64,000 nt of DNA from Methylotenera sp. (GCF_030684185.1 NZ_JAUXOY010000014.1:404001-468000), one strand, 5' to 3'. Shown: positions 54,412-63,972, counted from the stretch's first letter. Numbers and translations are program-made. Notes: generated by a model from the letters alone, not told the origin.

Positions 54412-55410
54412 CTAGTTTGGTTGTGATGAAGCATGTTTCATCACCATGAGTTGATTAAATGCATCAATCGACGCTTTAACATTTGGTAAGTCGGGCTTGC
54501 CACCAATGGTGATGGCGCAACCTTGAGGTGATGGCTTTGTGCCGGCTTGCCACAAGTGGGTATCGGTAAAAATTGCCAAAGTAGGTATATTCAACGCTAC
54601 TGCAATATGGGTAAGACCGGTATCTAAACCGACGCATGCCTTTGTGTCGCGCATTAAGCCAGCCAATTGCACGATGCTAAGTTTGGGTAGAACTAATGCA
54701 TCTTTCAGTGAATTGGCAATGGATTCCGCACGTTGTTTTTCTGTGGCACTTCCCCAAGGCAGCGCTAGTGCGTAGCCTCGAGCATTTAAGTAAAGCCCTA
54801 ATGCAATCCAGCATTCGTTCGGCCAATGCTTTGCTGCTCTTGCGGTGCTATGAAACAGCATGATGCAATTTTTTGGCAGTAAATCAGTTAAGACTGGATT
54901 AAGTTCATGATTGAATTGCATGTCATAGTGCGTACTATTATCATCTGTTGAGTAATTGAGAGCCAACGCACCAACCAAGCGATTACGTGTTATCGCGTGC
55001 AGATTACGCGGAATATCCAGTGAATTGCGCACTAAATAACCAGCCAACCTCTCACGCGCAGTGTTTGAGTTTTGCCCATAACTGATACCATGCGCCAATT
55101 TAGCAATGACAGCGCTTTTGATTAACCCTTGCGTATCTAAAATGGCGTCGTAGCGGCAAGTTTGTAGGTTTTTCTTAAACTTTAAAAACTCAACCCAAGT
55201 ATTTTTTGAGAATATTGCTTTTTTCCAACGGCGCATAGCTACTGGAATGATGCGTTCAACCAATGGGTTCAACCTAGCCAGCTCCACAAATGACTCCTCC
55301 ACCACCCAGTCGATAATCGCTTCTGGGTAATGCTGTTTGATGTCATGCACCAGGGGCATATTATGAATAATATCGCCCATGGAAGACATTTTGACTAAGA
55401 GGAGGCGCAT
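54412..55410 (-). CDS. waaC: Lipopolysaccharide heptosyltransferase I
   Basis: GT9-family enzyme that adds the first L,D-heptose to Kdo2-lipid A. The N-terminus MRLLLVKMSSMGDIIHNMPLVHDIKQHYPEAIIDWVVEESF is characteristic of WaaC. Also seen are DTQGLIKSAVIAKLAHG, the donor-binding ALPWGSATEKQRAESIA and CVGLDTGLTHIAVALNIPTLAIFTDT with the acceptor-domain Asp. Length 332 aa. Its first bases overlap the end of the upstream GT9 gene by 16. Confidence 0.93.
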   Translation of the reverse strand: MRLLLVKMSSMGDIIHNMPLVHDIKQHYPEAIIDWVVEESFVELARLNPLVERIIPVAMRRWKKAIFSKNTWVEFLKFKKNLQTCRYDAILDTQGLIKSAVIAKLAHGISYGQNSNTARERLAGYLVRNSLDIPRNLHAITRNRLVGALALNYSTDDNSTHYDMQFNHELNPVLTDLLPKNCIMLFHSTARAAKHWPNECWIALGLYLNARGYALALPWGSATEKQRAESIANSLKDALVLPKLSIVQLAGLMRDTKACVGLDTGLTHIAVALNIPTLAIFTDTHLWQAGTKPSPQGCAITIGGKPDLPNVKASIDAFNQLMVMKHASSQPN

Positions 55411-56570
55411 ATGGGTATTATCTTGCCTAGGTTTTTATCTAAACTTTTAGTTTTGCTGTCTAGCAGTACATTTAGCGCATCAATCACACGGCTTGCGGGC
55501 AGCTCATCTAGGCATTGGCTATGGCTGTTGTTATGGTCGTCGCATCCTGCTTTGTGACATGGGACGCAATCACCAAGCCCTTGCAATAACATCACATTGT
55601 TTGTGAGTTGATACTGCGTAGAATAGCGCTGCCAAGGGCTTTTTTTGTCATGATAACCTTTTGGCCACGGCGCCCATTTTACAGGATTAGTTGGGCCAAA
55701 CAGCGCAAGTGTAGGTGTGCCACAAGCTGCCGCAAGATGGGTAGTTGCCGTGTCTGGGCCAATATATGCAGTTGCATGTGCTAAGAGTTCACTCATCTCT
55801 GCAAAACTAGTTTTTCCCGCCAAGTTATGTAAAAAGCCTGCAGGGTGATCTACAAATTGGTTAGCAAGCTGTTGGCAATATATCTGTTCATTAGCTGCGG
55901 GGCCGCCAGTAATAATCACATGTTGCCCCAAGTTTAATACATGTTCTATTAAGCTTAGCCAGCCAGCATCTGTCCAGCGTTTATACTGCCACATGGGAAG
56001 TGGGTGGATTATTGTGTAAGGCGTTGTAAGTAAATTAAAATTTAATAATTGGTTGAAACGCGCGAATGAATGCTCAGAGCTTAGCTTGGGAGGCTCTAAT
56101 TCATAGCGCCTGTTAATGCCCATTAGGTCGGCTAAACGTAAATTTTGTTCTACAGTATGTGTGCTTTCTTCATCTAATAAGCACCAGCGCTGACATATTT
56201 TCTTTTTCCACCAATGTTTGCGCATAAGGTTAGGTATCATACCAATGCGTTTTTTTGCAGCTAAAAAAGCATATTGATGTGCACGATCATTGCCTTGTGT
56301 GGTGACGGCAAGATCATACTTTCTAAATATTTTTGTTAGTAGCTTGAAGTAGCCCATTAAATCTGGGTGATTCTCGGTTTCAATGACCGAATTGCAATCA
56401 GGGTTGCCCGTCAAAATACCACTTGTATTACGGTATACCAGTACATCAATCACCGCATTGGGCCATGCTTCACGCATGGATTTAAGCAAAGGCGTGCTTA
56501 GCAAAACATCGCCAATCTGTTGTGTTGCAATGAGTAATACCTTGTTGGGAGACATTTTACTTTTAAACAT
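55395..56570 (-). CDS. GT9 heptosyltransferase (WaaQ/WaaF-like)
   Basis: Family 9 glycosyltransferase of 391 aa, likely adding a later heptose to the LPS core. It begins KVLLIATQQIGDVLLSTPLLKSMREAWPNAVIDVLVYR. Further motifs are IIHPLPMWQYKRWTDAGWLSLIEHVL, the TGGPAANEQIYCQQL stretch, and IGPDTATTHLAAACGTPTLALFGPTNPVKWAPWP. A Cys/His-rich stretch (CVPCHKAGCDDHNNSHSQC) near the C-terminus is seen in many heptosyltransferase III proteins. WaaQ is more likely than WaaF but not certain. Confidence 0.87.
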   Translation of the reverse strand: MFKSKMSPNKVLLIATQQIGDVLLSTPLLKSMREAWPNAVIDVLVYRNTSGILTGNPDCNSVIETENHPDLMGYFKLLTKIFRKYDLAVTTQGNDRAHQYAFLAAKKRIGMIPNLMRKHWWKKKICQRWCLLDEESTHTVEQNLRLADLMGINRRYELEPPKLSSEHSFARFNQLLNFNLLTTPYTIIHPLPMWQYKRWTDAGWLSLIEHVLNLGQHVIITGGPAANEQIYCQQLANQFVDHPAGFLHNLAGKTSFAEMSELLAHATAYIGPDTATTHLAAACGTPTLALFGPTNPVKWAPWPKGYHDKKSPWQRYSTQYQLTNNVMLLQGLGDCVPCHKAGCDDHNNSHSQCLDELPASRVIDALNVLLDSKTKSLDKNLGKIIPICASS

Positions 56571-56573
56571 GAG

Positions 56574-57488
56574 TTAAATTACTTTTCGTTTCATTTTGTT
56601 AAGCCAATGACTCAGCCTAAACTTGAAAGTATTGCATGGCACTTCAAGCGCCCCCGTCCAATCTTGGCCTCTCTGCAAATAATGCTGAGTAAAAACCTTT
56701 GAACTGATGCCCCATTTATGTAGAAACATGTGGCTACCATTTTTCTTAAAAGTAAGTTTGCCTGTAGATTTAGACATAAAGTGATAGACGCGACTTTTAC
56801 CTATACCTTTGAAATCACGTACACCAAACTCCCACAGTTTCATTGAAAAATCGGGGTCAGAATACATGCCTGGTGAGAACTCTGTACTATAGCCACCGAC
56901 TAAATCCCACAGTAAAGTAGGTAATACACTAGGCGGCCATGTGGCGCCATTCCAATCTGCTTTTGGCGGAGCAGCGAAAGTTTCTAGCAAGGCGGCTTCG
57001 TTAAAATTATCTGGATGACTACCAAAATCCAAAGGTGCAATCGCACATGAGTTACCTGTAGCTCTAGGCTCTATCATGGTGCTTGACAAGAAAAAATACG
57101 GAGAGGTTTGTTTTTTTACTTCTTCATATAGCCAAAAATCCCAATCAGGGCATGCATACATATCATCATTAAAATATACCAGTAAATCAGTTGACGCTAG
57201 TGTGCGGGCTAAGTTCATGGCGTAACAGATGCCAATATTTTCTGCAGAATGCGTAAAATCAAGCCCTTGTTCCACAACCCATTCATGCGAGCCGTCTGAA
57301 CCTTCATTGAGATGCACGATAATTTGGTGTGCATAGCGTGAATTTTTTCTAAGGCTATCAATACAAGTTTTTAGAAAAACCAAATTATTCCAACTAGGGA
57401 TAATAATTGAAAATACTGCGTTCTCAGCGATGGCTGGCTTACGGTGCCTACTAATAACAGGTGCTTTAGATAAGAATGTGGCTTGCAT
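56574..57488 (-). CDS. Glycosyltransferase family 2
   Basis: Protein of 304 aa with a GT-A fold: FSIIIPSWNNLVFLKTCIDSLRKNSRYAHQIIVHLNEGSDGS at the start and the metal/nucleotide-sugar motif VYFNDDMYACPDWD. The acceptor part (PTLLWDLVGGYSTEFSPGMYSDPDFSMKLWEFGVRDF) resembles O-antigen/core GT2 enzymes. No membrane helix. It starts three bases upstream of the next gene's reading frame in a tight operon. Donor and acceptor sugars are unknown. Confidence 0.85.
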   Translation of the reverse strand: MQATFLSKAPVISRHRKPAIAENAVFSIIIPSWNNLVFLKTCIDSLRKNSRYAHQIIVHLNEGSDGSHEWVVEQGLDFTHSAENIGICYAMNLARTLASTDLLVYFNDDMYACPDWDFWLYEEVKKQTSPYFFLSSTMIEPRATGNSCAIAPLDFGSHPDNFNEAALLETFAAPPKADWNGATWPPSVLPTLLWDLVGGYSTEFSPGMYSDPDFSMKLWEFGVRDFKGIGKSRVYHFMSKSTGKLTFKKNGSHMFLHKWGISSKVFTQHYLQRGQDWTGALEVPCNTFKFRLSHWLNKMKRKVI

Positions 57489-57519
57489 GGAGTTGTTGAG
57501 TCTATTCGAGGTACAAAGT

Positions 57520-58287
57520 TTAAGTGGATTGTTTTGTTAGAAAGTAGAGTTGTAGATATTTATAGTAAGTGGTTTCAGCATTGTTAATCGCCAACATAAA
57601 GCCTTGAGCGCCATCTAAAAAACCAAGCCGAATAATATAAGTACGAACAAATGCCCAGGCACCATGGCCAACAGCCCCCGGTAAGCTGGTGCGTTTGTTA
57701 TTAGCATGTAATTCTGCCGCACCTAACATGGCATAACGTTGCATTTTATCTAAAACCTCATCTAAATTTTTGTAGCTAAGGTGCAACAACGATTGCGTTA
57801 GGTGACCAGCAGGGGCTGTAAATGTCAAACTTTCATGCACCAGGTGATTGCTAAACTGTGCACTGCCACGCTTAAAAAGGCGGGCTACATAATCTGGCCG
57901 CCAACCTGAATGATGAATAAATCGACCACAAAAACTAGATAGTCTTGGCATATAGTAAATATCTAAGTTTGGGGATTGTAGCACTTGGTTAATTTCGGTT
58001 TTTAGTGCCACATCAACGCGTTCATCCGCATCAAGTGACAGTACCCAGTCTTTTGTAGCATAAGCCAAAGCGCGGTTTTTTTGTACACCAAAGCCTTGCC
58101 AGTCTGAGGCAATATATACATGTTGGGTATATTCGCGCGCAATATTAACGGTGTCATCTGTACTGCCTGAATCTAACACAATGATCTCATTTGCCCATGC
58201 AATAGAGGCTAGGCAGTCACGAATATCATGCGCTTCGTTTTTGGTAATAATAATGACAGAAAGGTCAGCGCGTTTAATGGTATCCAT
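57520..58287 (-). CDS. GT2 glycosyltransferase, WaaE/KdtX-like
   Basis: Family 2 enzyme of about 255 aa closely resembling the WaaE/KdtX core glucosyltransferases: LSVIIITKNEAHDIRDCLASIAWANEIIVLDSGSTDDTVNIARE, then GFGVQKNRALAYATKDWVLSLDADERV (DxD) and the acceptor region FCGRFIHHSGWRPDYVARLFKRG. ATG 58287 (MDTIKRADLSVII) is preferred over a TTG at 58299 that would overlap the upstream gene. Likely adds glucose or a related sugar to the inner core. Confidence 0.86.
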   Translation of the reverse strand: MDTIKRADLSVIIITKNEAHDIRDCLASIAWANEIIVLDSGSTDDTVNIAREYTQHVYIASDWQGFGVQKNRALAYATKDWVLSLDADERVDVALKTEINQVLQSPNLDIYYMPRLSSFCGRFIHHSGWRPDYVARLFKRGSAQFSNHLVHESLTFTAPAGHLTQSLLHLSYKNLDEVLDKMQRYAMLGAAELHANNKRTSLPGAVGHGAWAFVRTYIIRLGFLDGAQGFMLAINNAETTYYKYLQLYFLTKQST

Positions 58288-58289
58288 AA

Positions 58290-59114
58290 CTACTGCCAAG
58301 CAAAGTTGCCTTGTACGCGCGTGCCATGCATAGTCATGCCGTATTGCGCTAGCTCGTTGTTACGCCAAATTTTCAACTGATTATTTTTTTTGATTTTATT
58401 ACATTTACGTGTGAGCCAATTTTGCTTCAGCAGCCGGTAATTGTAGCGGTAGCCTAGATTGTCTTTTTGCGACAAGCCGCGTTCTTGCTTCATAGCACTT
58501 TGGGTGATTGAGCCGTAGTGATGTAGCCATGCTGCGCCTGTGATTCCAGTCGCTATGTTTGCCTTGGCTAATTCATTAAAAAACATGGTGTCTTCATAGC
58601 CTAATAATTTTGGGATAGGCTGGAAATAGCCAACCTCTAACCATACAGATTGATGTACTGCTAAACACACGGCATGATGTCCGCCTAGTCGCAGTGCATG
58701 TTGCATTTTTAAACTAGCTTTGGTGGAAAAGTCCTCAAAGTCATAATCAAGCTCACCTTCAATTAGTGAAGGTGAAATCACTTTAAGATTATTTTTTTCA
58801 GCGGTTTCAATCAGGTTTTCAATCCAATGTTCACTCACAATCACATCATTGTTCATAATAATCGTCCATTCAGCTTGCAAAGCGAGTGCGCCTTGATTCC
58901 AAGCTACGCCGCAACCTAGATTTCCCTGATTTAGAATGAGTTCACCTAATGGCAACGTTTCAAGGTAGCTTTGTGTGCTGTCGATAGATGCATTATCAAC
59001 GACGACTAGGCGGCTTAAATCAACCCCATGCTTAATCATGCTTTCAATACATTTTTTTGTATATTCAACTTGGTTATAACAAGCAAAGGTAATGGCGTAT
59101 TTATGTGGGCTCAT
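58290..59114 (-). CDS. Glycosyltransferase family 2
   Basis: GT-A enzyme of about 274 aa: YAITFACYNQVEYTKKCIESM, VVDNASIDSTQSYLETLPLGELILNQGNLGCGVAWNQGA, the metal site TIIMNNDVIVS, and a C-terminal acceptor domain with GYEDTMFFNELAKANIATGITGAAWLHHYGS. ATG 59114 gives MSPHKYAITF. An earlier in-frame start at 59171 would extend deep into the O-antigen ligase gene. Its first bases overlap the ligase end by 14. Sugar specificity is unknown. Confidence 0.84.
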   Translation of the reverse strand: MSPHKYAITFACYNQVEYTKKCIESMIKHGVDLSRLVVVDNASIDSTQSYLETLPLGELILNQGNLGCGVAWNQGALALQAEWTIIMNNDVIVSEHWIENLIETAEKNNLKVISPSLIEGELDYDFEDFSTKASLKMQHALRLGGHHAVCLAVHQSVWLEVGYFQPIPKLLGYEDTMFFNELAKANIATGITGAAWLHHYGSITQSAMKQERGLSQKDNLGYRYNYRLLKQNWLTRKCNKIKKNNQLKIWRNNELAQYGMTMHGTRVQGNFAWQ

Positions 59115-60438
59115 TGTATTTTCCATTGAAGTCGGTGGTGTTATGTGACATATAAAAAAGCATTTGACCACAAAACACCGCTAACATTAAGCCAAAGAAT
59201 GAGGCGGAATAGCGTAAATTGAATATTTCCATACTCAAGCTGCTTACAAATTGACATGTTAAAAATGCCAATGCAAGAAAAGCGACGTCGCGTTGGTTTT
59301 TATATTCACTGTGCATATTGCGTATAAAAAATAATGCAGGAATTAAAAATAGCGCCACGGTAGCCATTAAACCCCAAATACCAGACCGCACCATATTGGC
59401 CGTAATGTCATTATGAAAGCCAGCTTCGAGCGCAATTTTTTTAGCTTCGAGACTTGAAAAATTAAGTGCAGGGTCATTGATGACGTTTTCAAAGTTACCA
59501 TCCCCCCAGCCGCCAAGTGGTTTTTGCTGGAATAAAAATACTGCCATGCGGATAAATGAAATTCTAGCGCCTACGGAGGTGTTATCGTTAGGGGCATCTG
59601 TATTCCATTGATACGCTAAAACTTCTTTAGCTGTAATATCTACGCGCTGCTGCACGTTAGAAGATAAAAAATAGGCTGAAGTAATGAAGGTTAAAATGCT
59701 TATAATCCCGATAATTTTAATGGGTAAAGTGAATTTTGCACGGTCAAAATAAAGCCATAAAAACCCGATAATAGGCAGTGCTAGCCAGCCAGTGCGGCTT
59801 CCAGAGGCGATAGATAAATATATCCCCGACCCAAAACCAATCAATTTATATACGGTCAGCCATTTTGAGTCATTGTCATGTAGTTTGATGGAAATTAAGC
59901 TTAATAGACCAAAGGTAAGACTCAAGCTGCCAAACATAAGCGGGTCTACCGCTTGTGTGGATAGGCGAGTAGCGCCCCAATGCAAATTAGGGTCGATGAG
60001 TATATTGGCTAATGCCAGTAAAGTGACGATTGGAAATGTGTAGCTCATCCACTTAACTACGTGAACGCCAGCTTTTGCTGTGGCGAGTAAAATAAATATA
60101 CCGATTAAAATATGCGCAGGGCTGTCGTAGTACGACCAAGTATATTGTCCTCTAAACAATTGTCCCAGAAATATGGCTAAAATCGGTAAAGCCAGTGTGG
60201 CGCAAAGAAGCTTGGTATGGAAAGAGATTTTACTGTTAAGCGCTAATTTATGATTTTTGGCTTTATTATTTCTATAAAGAACGTACATCGCCAACAAAGC
60301 ACACACGGCTACTATACGCGTCATCCAACCAGAAATAGTAAGCAAAAACAGGGGTGAAACGACTGCGCTTGCAATAAAAAGCTGCTCGGCTGGGTTATGA
60401 AGTTTTGATATGAGAAGTTGAGGATAATTTTTAATCAT
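59101..60438 (-). CDS. O-antigen ligase family protein
   Basis: Polytopic membrane protein of 445 aa with about 10-12 hydrophobic helices. It has a large periplasmic loop containing DNTSVGARISFIRMAVFLFQQKPLGGWGDGNFENV, the Wzy_C/WaaL motif. The SIASGSRTGWLALPIIGFLWLYFDR block upstream is also typical. It either joins O-antigen or a capsular chain to the lipid A core (WaaL) or polymerises O-units (Wzy). The core-gene neighbours favour ligase. Sequence alone does not separate the two. Confidence 0.87.
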   Translation of the reverse strand: MIKNYPQLLISKLHNPAEQLFIASAVVSPLFLLTISGWMTRIVAVCALLAMYVLYRNNKAKNHKLALNSKISFHTKLLCATLALPILAIFLGQLFRGQYTWSYYDSPAHILIGIFILLATAKAGVHVVKWMSYTFPIVTLLALANILIDPNLHWGATRLSTQAVDPLMFGSLSLTFGLLSLISIKLHDNDSKWLTVYKLIGFGSGIYLSIASGSRTGWLALPIIGFLWLYFDRAKFTLPIKIIGIISILTFITSAYFLSSNVQQRVDITAKEVLAYQWNTDAPNDNTSVGARISFIRMAVFLFQQKPLGGWGDGNFENVINDPALNFSSLEAKKIALEAGFHNDITANMVRSGIWGLMATVALFLIPALFFIRNMHSEYKNQRDVAFLALAFLTCQFVSSLSMEIFNLRYSASFFGLMLAVFCGQMLFYMSHNTTDFNGKYNEPT

Positions 60439-60464
60439 GGGTGATATGTTCTAGTTAGAAGCGT

Positions 60465-61112
60465 CTAGTTAGTAGCATTGCGTGCTTTTGAATAGTGGAG
60501 TAAATCTGTTATATCATCACTACAAAGATTTTCCATTACCCTGCTAATCTCATCTTCTGGCCATTCCCACCATTTTGATTCAAGTAATGCTTTTCTAGTG
60601 GGCTCCTCAAATCGCCATTTTACTAGCTTAGCAGGGTTGCCTGCCATTACCGCATAAGGTTCAACGTCACGGCTAATAATCGCACCATTAGCGATTACTG
60701 CGCCATGTCCAATGGTTACGCCAGATAAAATAATGCAATTTGCGCACAGCCAAACATCACTGCCAATAATGACATCGCCACGGCTATCTGCTGCTAAGGA
60801 TTTTTCTCTAAAAGATGCATCCATATGAAAAAAGAATGGAAAAGGGTAGCTACTCACCCAATTGATGCAATGTTGCCCACCAAGAAATATTTGTACGTTA
60901 CTTGCAATAGAGCAATATGCGCCTATTTTTAAAGTGGTCAGACCATGATTATCGTGAACGATTGGTAGGCCATAGCTGGCTGTGCCAATTGTATAATTAG
61001 GGTGACGCTTTGCAAATTTAGCTTGTTGGCGGGCAAAGCTTTGCAATCTACCTTTGCTAGATTTAGAGCCGGTCAATTGCGACCAAATTTCCTTTAAATT
61101 TATTTTGAACAT
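60465..61112 (-). CDS. CatB-like hexapeptide acetyltransferase
   Basis: Left-handed beta-helix O-acetyltransferase of 215 aa of the xenobiotic/CatB group. Hexapeptide repeats run through LKIGAYCSIASNVQIFLGGQH and DVIIGSDVWLCANCIILSGVTIGHGAVIANGAIISRDVEPYAVMAGNPAKLVKWRF. The catalytic His is in LGGQHCIN. It probably acetylates a sugar of the LPS, given the cluster, with acetyl-CoA as donor. It is the first leftward gene of the cluster. Confidence 0.88.
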   Translation of the reverse strand: MFKINLKEIWSQLTGSKSSKGRLQSFARQQAKFAKRHPNYTIGTASYGLPIVHDNHGLTTLKIGAYCSIASNVQIFLGGQHCINWVSSYPFPFFFHMDASFREKSLAADSRGDVIIGSDVWLCANCIILSGVTIGHGAVIANGAIISRDVEPYAVMAGNPAKLVKWRFEEPTRKALLESKWWEWPEDEISRVMENLCSDDITDLLHYSKARNATN

Positions 61113-61224
61113 TTATCGAGCTTGATTATTTGAATGCTAAGTTTGATTTGATAAGGGCTTTAGTAATTATGCCTTAATTTGTTCATATTTGTTCAGGAAT
61201 TAGCCGTTACAAACCATCATTCGT

Positions 61225-61253
61225 TTGACGATATGCCCTGCATTGGGGATAAT
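61225..61253 (+). promoter_or_regulatory. Sigma-70 promoter for edd
   Basis: TTGACG (61225-61230), a 17-base spacer, then GATAAT (61248-61253). Both hexamers are one base off consensus and the spacing is optimal. The edd ATG lies 37 bases downstream. Confidence 0.8.
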
Positions 61254-61289
61254 TGAGGTAGTTGATAATCCTTGCAGGGAATAAGTAAA

Positions 61290-63104
61290 ATGAAGCAATC
61301 CCACTTAGAAGTTACTGAACGTATCATTGAGAAGAGCCGCCCAACCCGTACGGCTTATTTGCATCGTTTAGATGAAATTGTGAACCGACCAAAAGGCGCA
61401 GACCGTTTGGGTTGTGCTAATGTGGCGCACGCATTCGCTGCTATGCCAGCCAATGATAAGTTTCGTGTGGTCGTAGAAAAAGCACCTAACATCGGCATTG
61501 TTACTGCTTACAATGAAATGCTTTCAGCGCATCAGCCTTACGTGAGTTACCCAGACATTATTCGTGATGAAGCGCATAAGTACGGCGCGACTGTACAAGT
61601 GGCTGGCGGAGTGCCCGCCATGTGCGATGGTATAACACAAGGCGAACCTGGCATGGAGCTTTCGCTGTTTAGCCGCGATACTATTGCCATGAGTACCGCA
61701 ATAGCGCTTTCACACGATGTGTTTGATGCGGCGTTACTTTTAGGTGTTTGTGATAAAATCGTACCGGGTCTTTTGATTGGCGCATTACAGTTTGGTCATT
61801 TGCCATGTGTTTTTGTGCCAGCGGGGCCAATGAGTACAGGGCTGGATAATACGGCGAAATCTAAAGTGCGCGAGCAATATGCGCAGGGTAAGGTTGGTCG
61901 CGATGAATTGTTAGCTTCAGAGTCAGCTGCCTATCATGGCGCAGGAACCTGTACGTTTTATGGTACAGCCAATAGTAACCAAATGCTGATGGAAGCCATG
62001 GGCTTGCATGTACCAGGGGCTGCATTTGTGCATCCTCACGACGGCCTGCGTGAATTGCTCACCCGTGAAGCAGTAAAAATGGTGCTGGAAAATACTAAGA
62101 AAAAGCAATTTACACCGATTGGTAGGTTGGTAGATGAGCATGTGATTGTGAATGCAATGGTCGCATTGCTCGCCACAGGTGGATCAACAAATCATCTCAT
62201 TCACTGGGTGGCAGTGGCACGTGCTGCAGGTATCATGATTGACTGGACAGACTTTTATCACCTTGCTAAAACTACGCCGCTATTGGCGAGTGTATACCCC
62301 AATGGCAAAGCTGATGTGAACGAGTTCCAGGCGGCGGGTGGTCCTGCGTTTGTGATCCGCGAGTTGATTGATGCAGGTTATATGTTCCCAGATGTGTTCA
62401 CTGTTGCTTATGGTGGTTTGCGTGATTATGGTAAATTGCCAGCCAAAGAAAATGATAAATTGGTTTGGAATGACTTGCCTAAAGAAAGTAGCGATGAAAC
62501 TATCGTGCGTACAGCTGCCTTCCCGTTCAATGAGTCTGGTGGTTTACGCCTGCTTAAAGGTAACTTGGGTCGTAGCGTGATTAAAATTTCTGCTGTGCCA
62601 GAAGACCGACATATTATTGAAGCACCTGCGATTGTGTTTGATGCACAAGAAGAGTTGCTGGCTGCATTTGATCGCGGTGAGTTAGAGAAAGACTTTATTG
62701 CTGTGGTACGATTCCAAGGCCCTAAAGCCAATGGTATGCCTGAATTACATAAACTGACTCCGCCATTAGCTGTGTTGCAAAACAAAGGCTACAGAGTGGC
62801 GATTGTTACAGATGGTCGTATGAGTGGTGCATCAGGAAAAATTCCAGCCGCAATCCACTTAACGCCAGAAGCCTCTGCCGGCGGACCATTAGCTAAAGTG
62901 CGTACGGGCGATATTATTCGTTTAAACGCCACAGTTGGTATGGTCAATGTGTTGGTTGATGAAGATGAATGGGCCGAGCGTGAGGTTGAAGAATTGCCAG
63001 ACAGCAAGCGTCATCAGAATGCACATGGCTTTGGCAGAGAGTTGTTTGGAGGTATGCGCAAGAATGTGTTGTCAGCCGAAGAAGGCGCAATCACTTGGTT
63101 GTAA
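61290..63104 (+). CDS. edd: Phosphogluconate dehydratase
   Basis: Converts 6-phosphogluconate to 2-keto-3-deoxy-6-phosphogluconate, the first Entner-Doudoroff step. It is an IlvD/Edd enzyme of 604 aa with Fe-S cysteines in GVPAMCDGITQGEPGMELSLFSRD, LLGVCDKIVPG and GAGTCTFYGTANSNQMLMEAMGLH. Other conserved regions are LLATGGSTNHLIHWVAVARAAG and VTDGRMSGASGKIPAAIHLTPEA. ATG 61290 has an AGGGA ribosome site; a TTG 18 bases earlier is less likely. It precedes eda, from which it is separated by a large hairpin. In obligate methylotrophs this pair serves the ribulose-monophosphate cycle; that link is inference. Confidence 0.97.
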   Translation: MKQSHLEVTERIIEKSRPTRTAYLHRLDEIVNRPKGADRLGCANVAHAFAAMPANDKFRVVVEKAPNIGIVTAYNEMLSAHQPYVSYPDIIRDEAHKYGATVQVAGGVPAMCDGITQGEPGMELSLFSRDTIAMSTAIALSHDVFDAALLLGVCDKIVPGLLIGALQFGHLPCVFVPAGPMSTGLDNTAKSKVREQYAQGKVGRDELLASESAAYHGAGTCTFYGTANSNQMLMEAMGLHVPGAAFVHPHDGLRELLTREAVKMVLENTKKKQFTPIGRLVDEHVIVNAMVALLATGGSTNHLIHWVAVARAAGIMIDWTDFYHLAKTTPLLASVYPNGKADVNEFQAAGGPAFVIRELIDAGYMFPDVFTVAYGGLRDYGKLPAKENDKLVWNDLPKESSDETIVRTAAFPFNESGGLRLLKGNLGRSVIKISAVPEDRHIIEAPAIVFDAQEELLAAFDRGELEKDFIAVVRFQGPKANGMPELHKLTPPLAVLQNKGYRVAIVTDGRMSGASGKIPAAIHLTPEASAGGPLAKVRTGDIIRLNATVGMVNVLVDEDEWAEREVEELPDSKRHQNAHGFGRELFGGMRKNVLSAEEGAITWL

Positions 63105-63219
63105 ACTTTGCAAATCAACCGATAACGTTGTTACACCTTGATTTTAATGATTGGGCTTGCCGTACTACTCGTACTGTCTGCACTCATGTGCCTAGTTATC
63201 GGCTGATTTGCAAAGTTTA
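63102..63219. repeat. Large inverted-repeat element between edd and eda
   Basis: Arms of 25 bp (63102-63126 and 63195-63219, from TAAACTTTGCAAATCA through CCGATAAC) match at 24 of 25 positions around a 68-base centre that contains CCGTACTACTCGTACTGTCT. The left arm begins exactly at the edd stop codon. Its central motif and overall size resemble the element at 13985-14111. Confidence 0.8.
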
Positions 63220-63276
63220 GGTGACCATCTATCATAAAATAAAACTAACCAAAATATCAAACTAACATTCCCGCCG

Positions 63277-63300
63277 TTCCCTGAGCTTGTCGAAGGGTGG
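63277..63300. repeat. Single copy of the CCCTGAGCTTGTCGAAGGG repeat
   Basis: TTCCCTGAGCTTGTCGAAGG plus GTGG is the same unit as each arm of the inverted repeat at 25215-25269. It lies 46 bases ahead of eda. Confidence 0.75.
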
Positions 63301-63345
63301 TGAGAATCCAGTAAAAAAATAAATTAACATCATAGGTAGAAAACC

Positions 63346-63972
63346 ATGAGCACATTAGATTTAGCAAAACAAGGCCCGGTAATTCCAGTCATCGTTATTA
63401 ACAACGTAGAAGATGCCGTACCTATGGCAGAAGCCTTACTTGCCGGAGGTATACGCGTTTTAGAAGTGACATTACGTTCATCATGTGCGCTGCAAGCAAT
63501 GGAGCAAATCGCCAAGCATGTGCCAGATGCAATTATGGGTTCAGGCACCGTACGTAATTTAAAAGATGCACAGGCCTCGCTAGATGCTGGTTGTAAATTT
63601 GCCGTAAGTCCAGGTTACACCAGCGAGCTAGGTCAGTATTCACGCAAAATAGGCTTGCCATTATTGCCAGGTGTTTCCACTGGCTCTGAAATTATGATGG
63701 CGAATGCTGATGATTATTACTTCTTGAAATTATTTCCGGCAGTCGCAGTAGGAGGCATTAACTTGCTCAAAGGCTTTGCTGGTCCATTTGGCGATGTTAA
63801 ATTCTGCCCTACAGGCGGCGTAACAGTTGATTCTGCGCCACAATTCTTAGCATTACCAAACGTTGTGGTTTGTGGTGGCACTTGGTTGACCCCAGCAGAT
63901 GCAGTAGCACGTAAAGATTGGGCGCACATTACAAAATTAGCTAAAGAGGCAAGTGCCATCAAAGCAGCATAA
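63346..63972 (+). CDS. eda: KDPG aldolase
   Basis: Cleaves 2-keto-3-deoxy-6-phosphogluconate to pyruvate and glyceraldehyde 3-phosphate. This class I aldolase of 208 aa has the active Glu in RVLEVTLRS, the Schiff-base Lys in YYFLKLFPA, the phosphate-binding GAGT-like IMGSGTVRN and CPTGGVTVDSAP. The KFAVSPGYTSEL motif is typical. It is 241 bases downstream of edd and likely cotranscribed through the intervening hairpin element. Confidence 0.96.
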   Translation: MSTLDLAKQGPVIPVIVINNVEDAVPMAEALLAGGIRVLEVTLRSSCALQAMEQIAKHVPDAIMGSGTVRNLKDAQASLDAGCKFAVSPGYTSELGQYSRKIGLPLLPGVSTGSEIMMANADDYYFLKLFPAVAVGGINLLKGFAGPFGDVKFCPTGGVTVDSAPQFLALPNVVVCGGTWLTPADAVARKDWAHITKLAKEASAIKAA

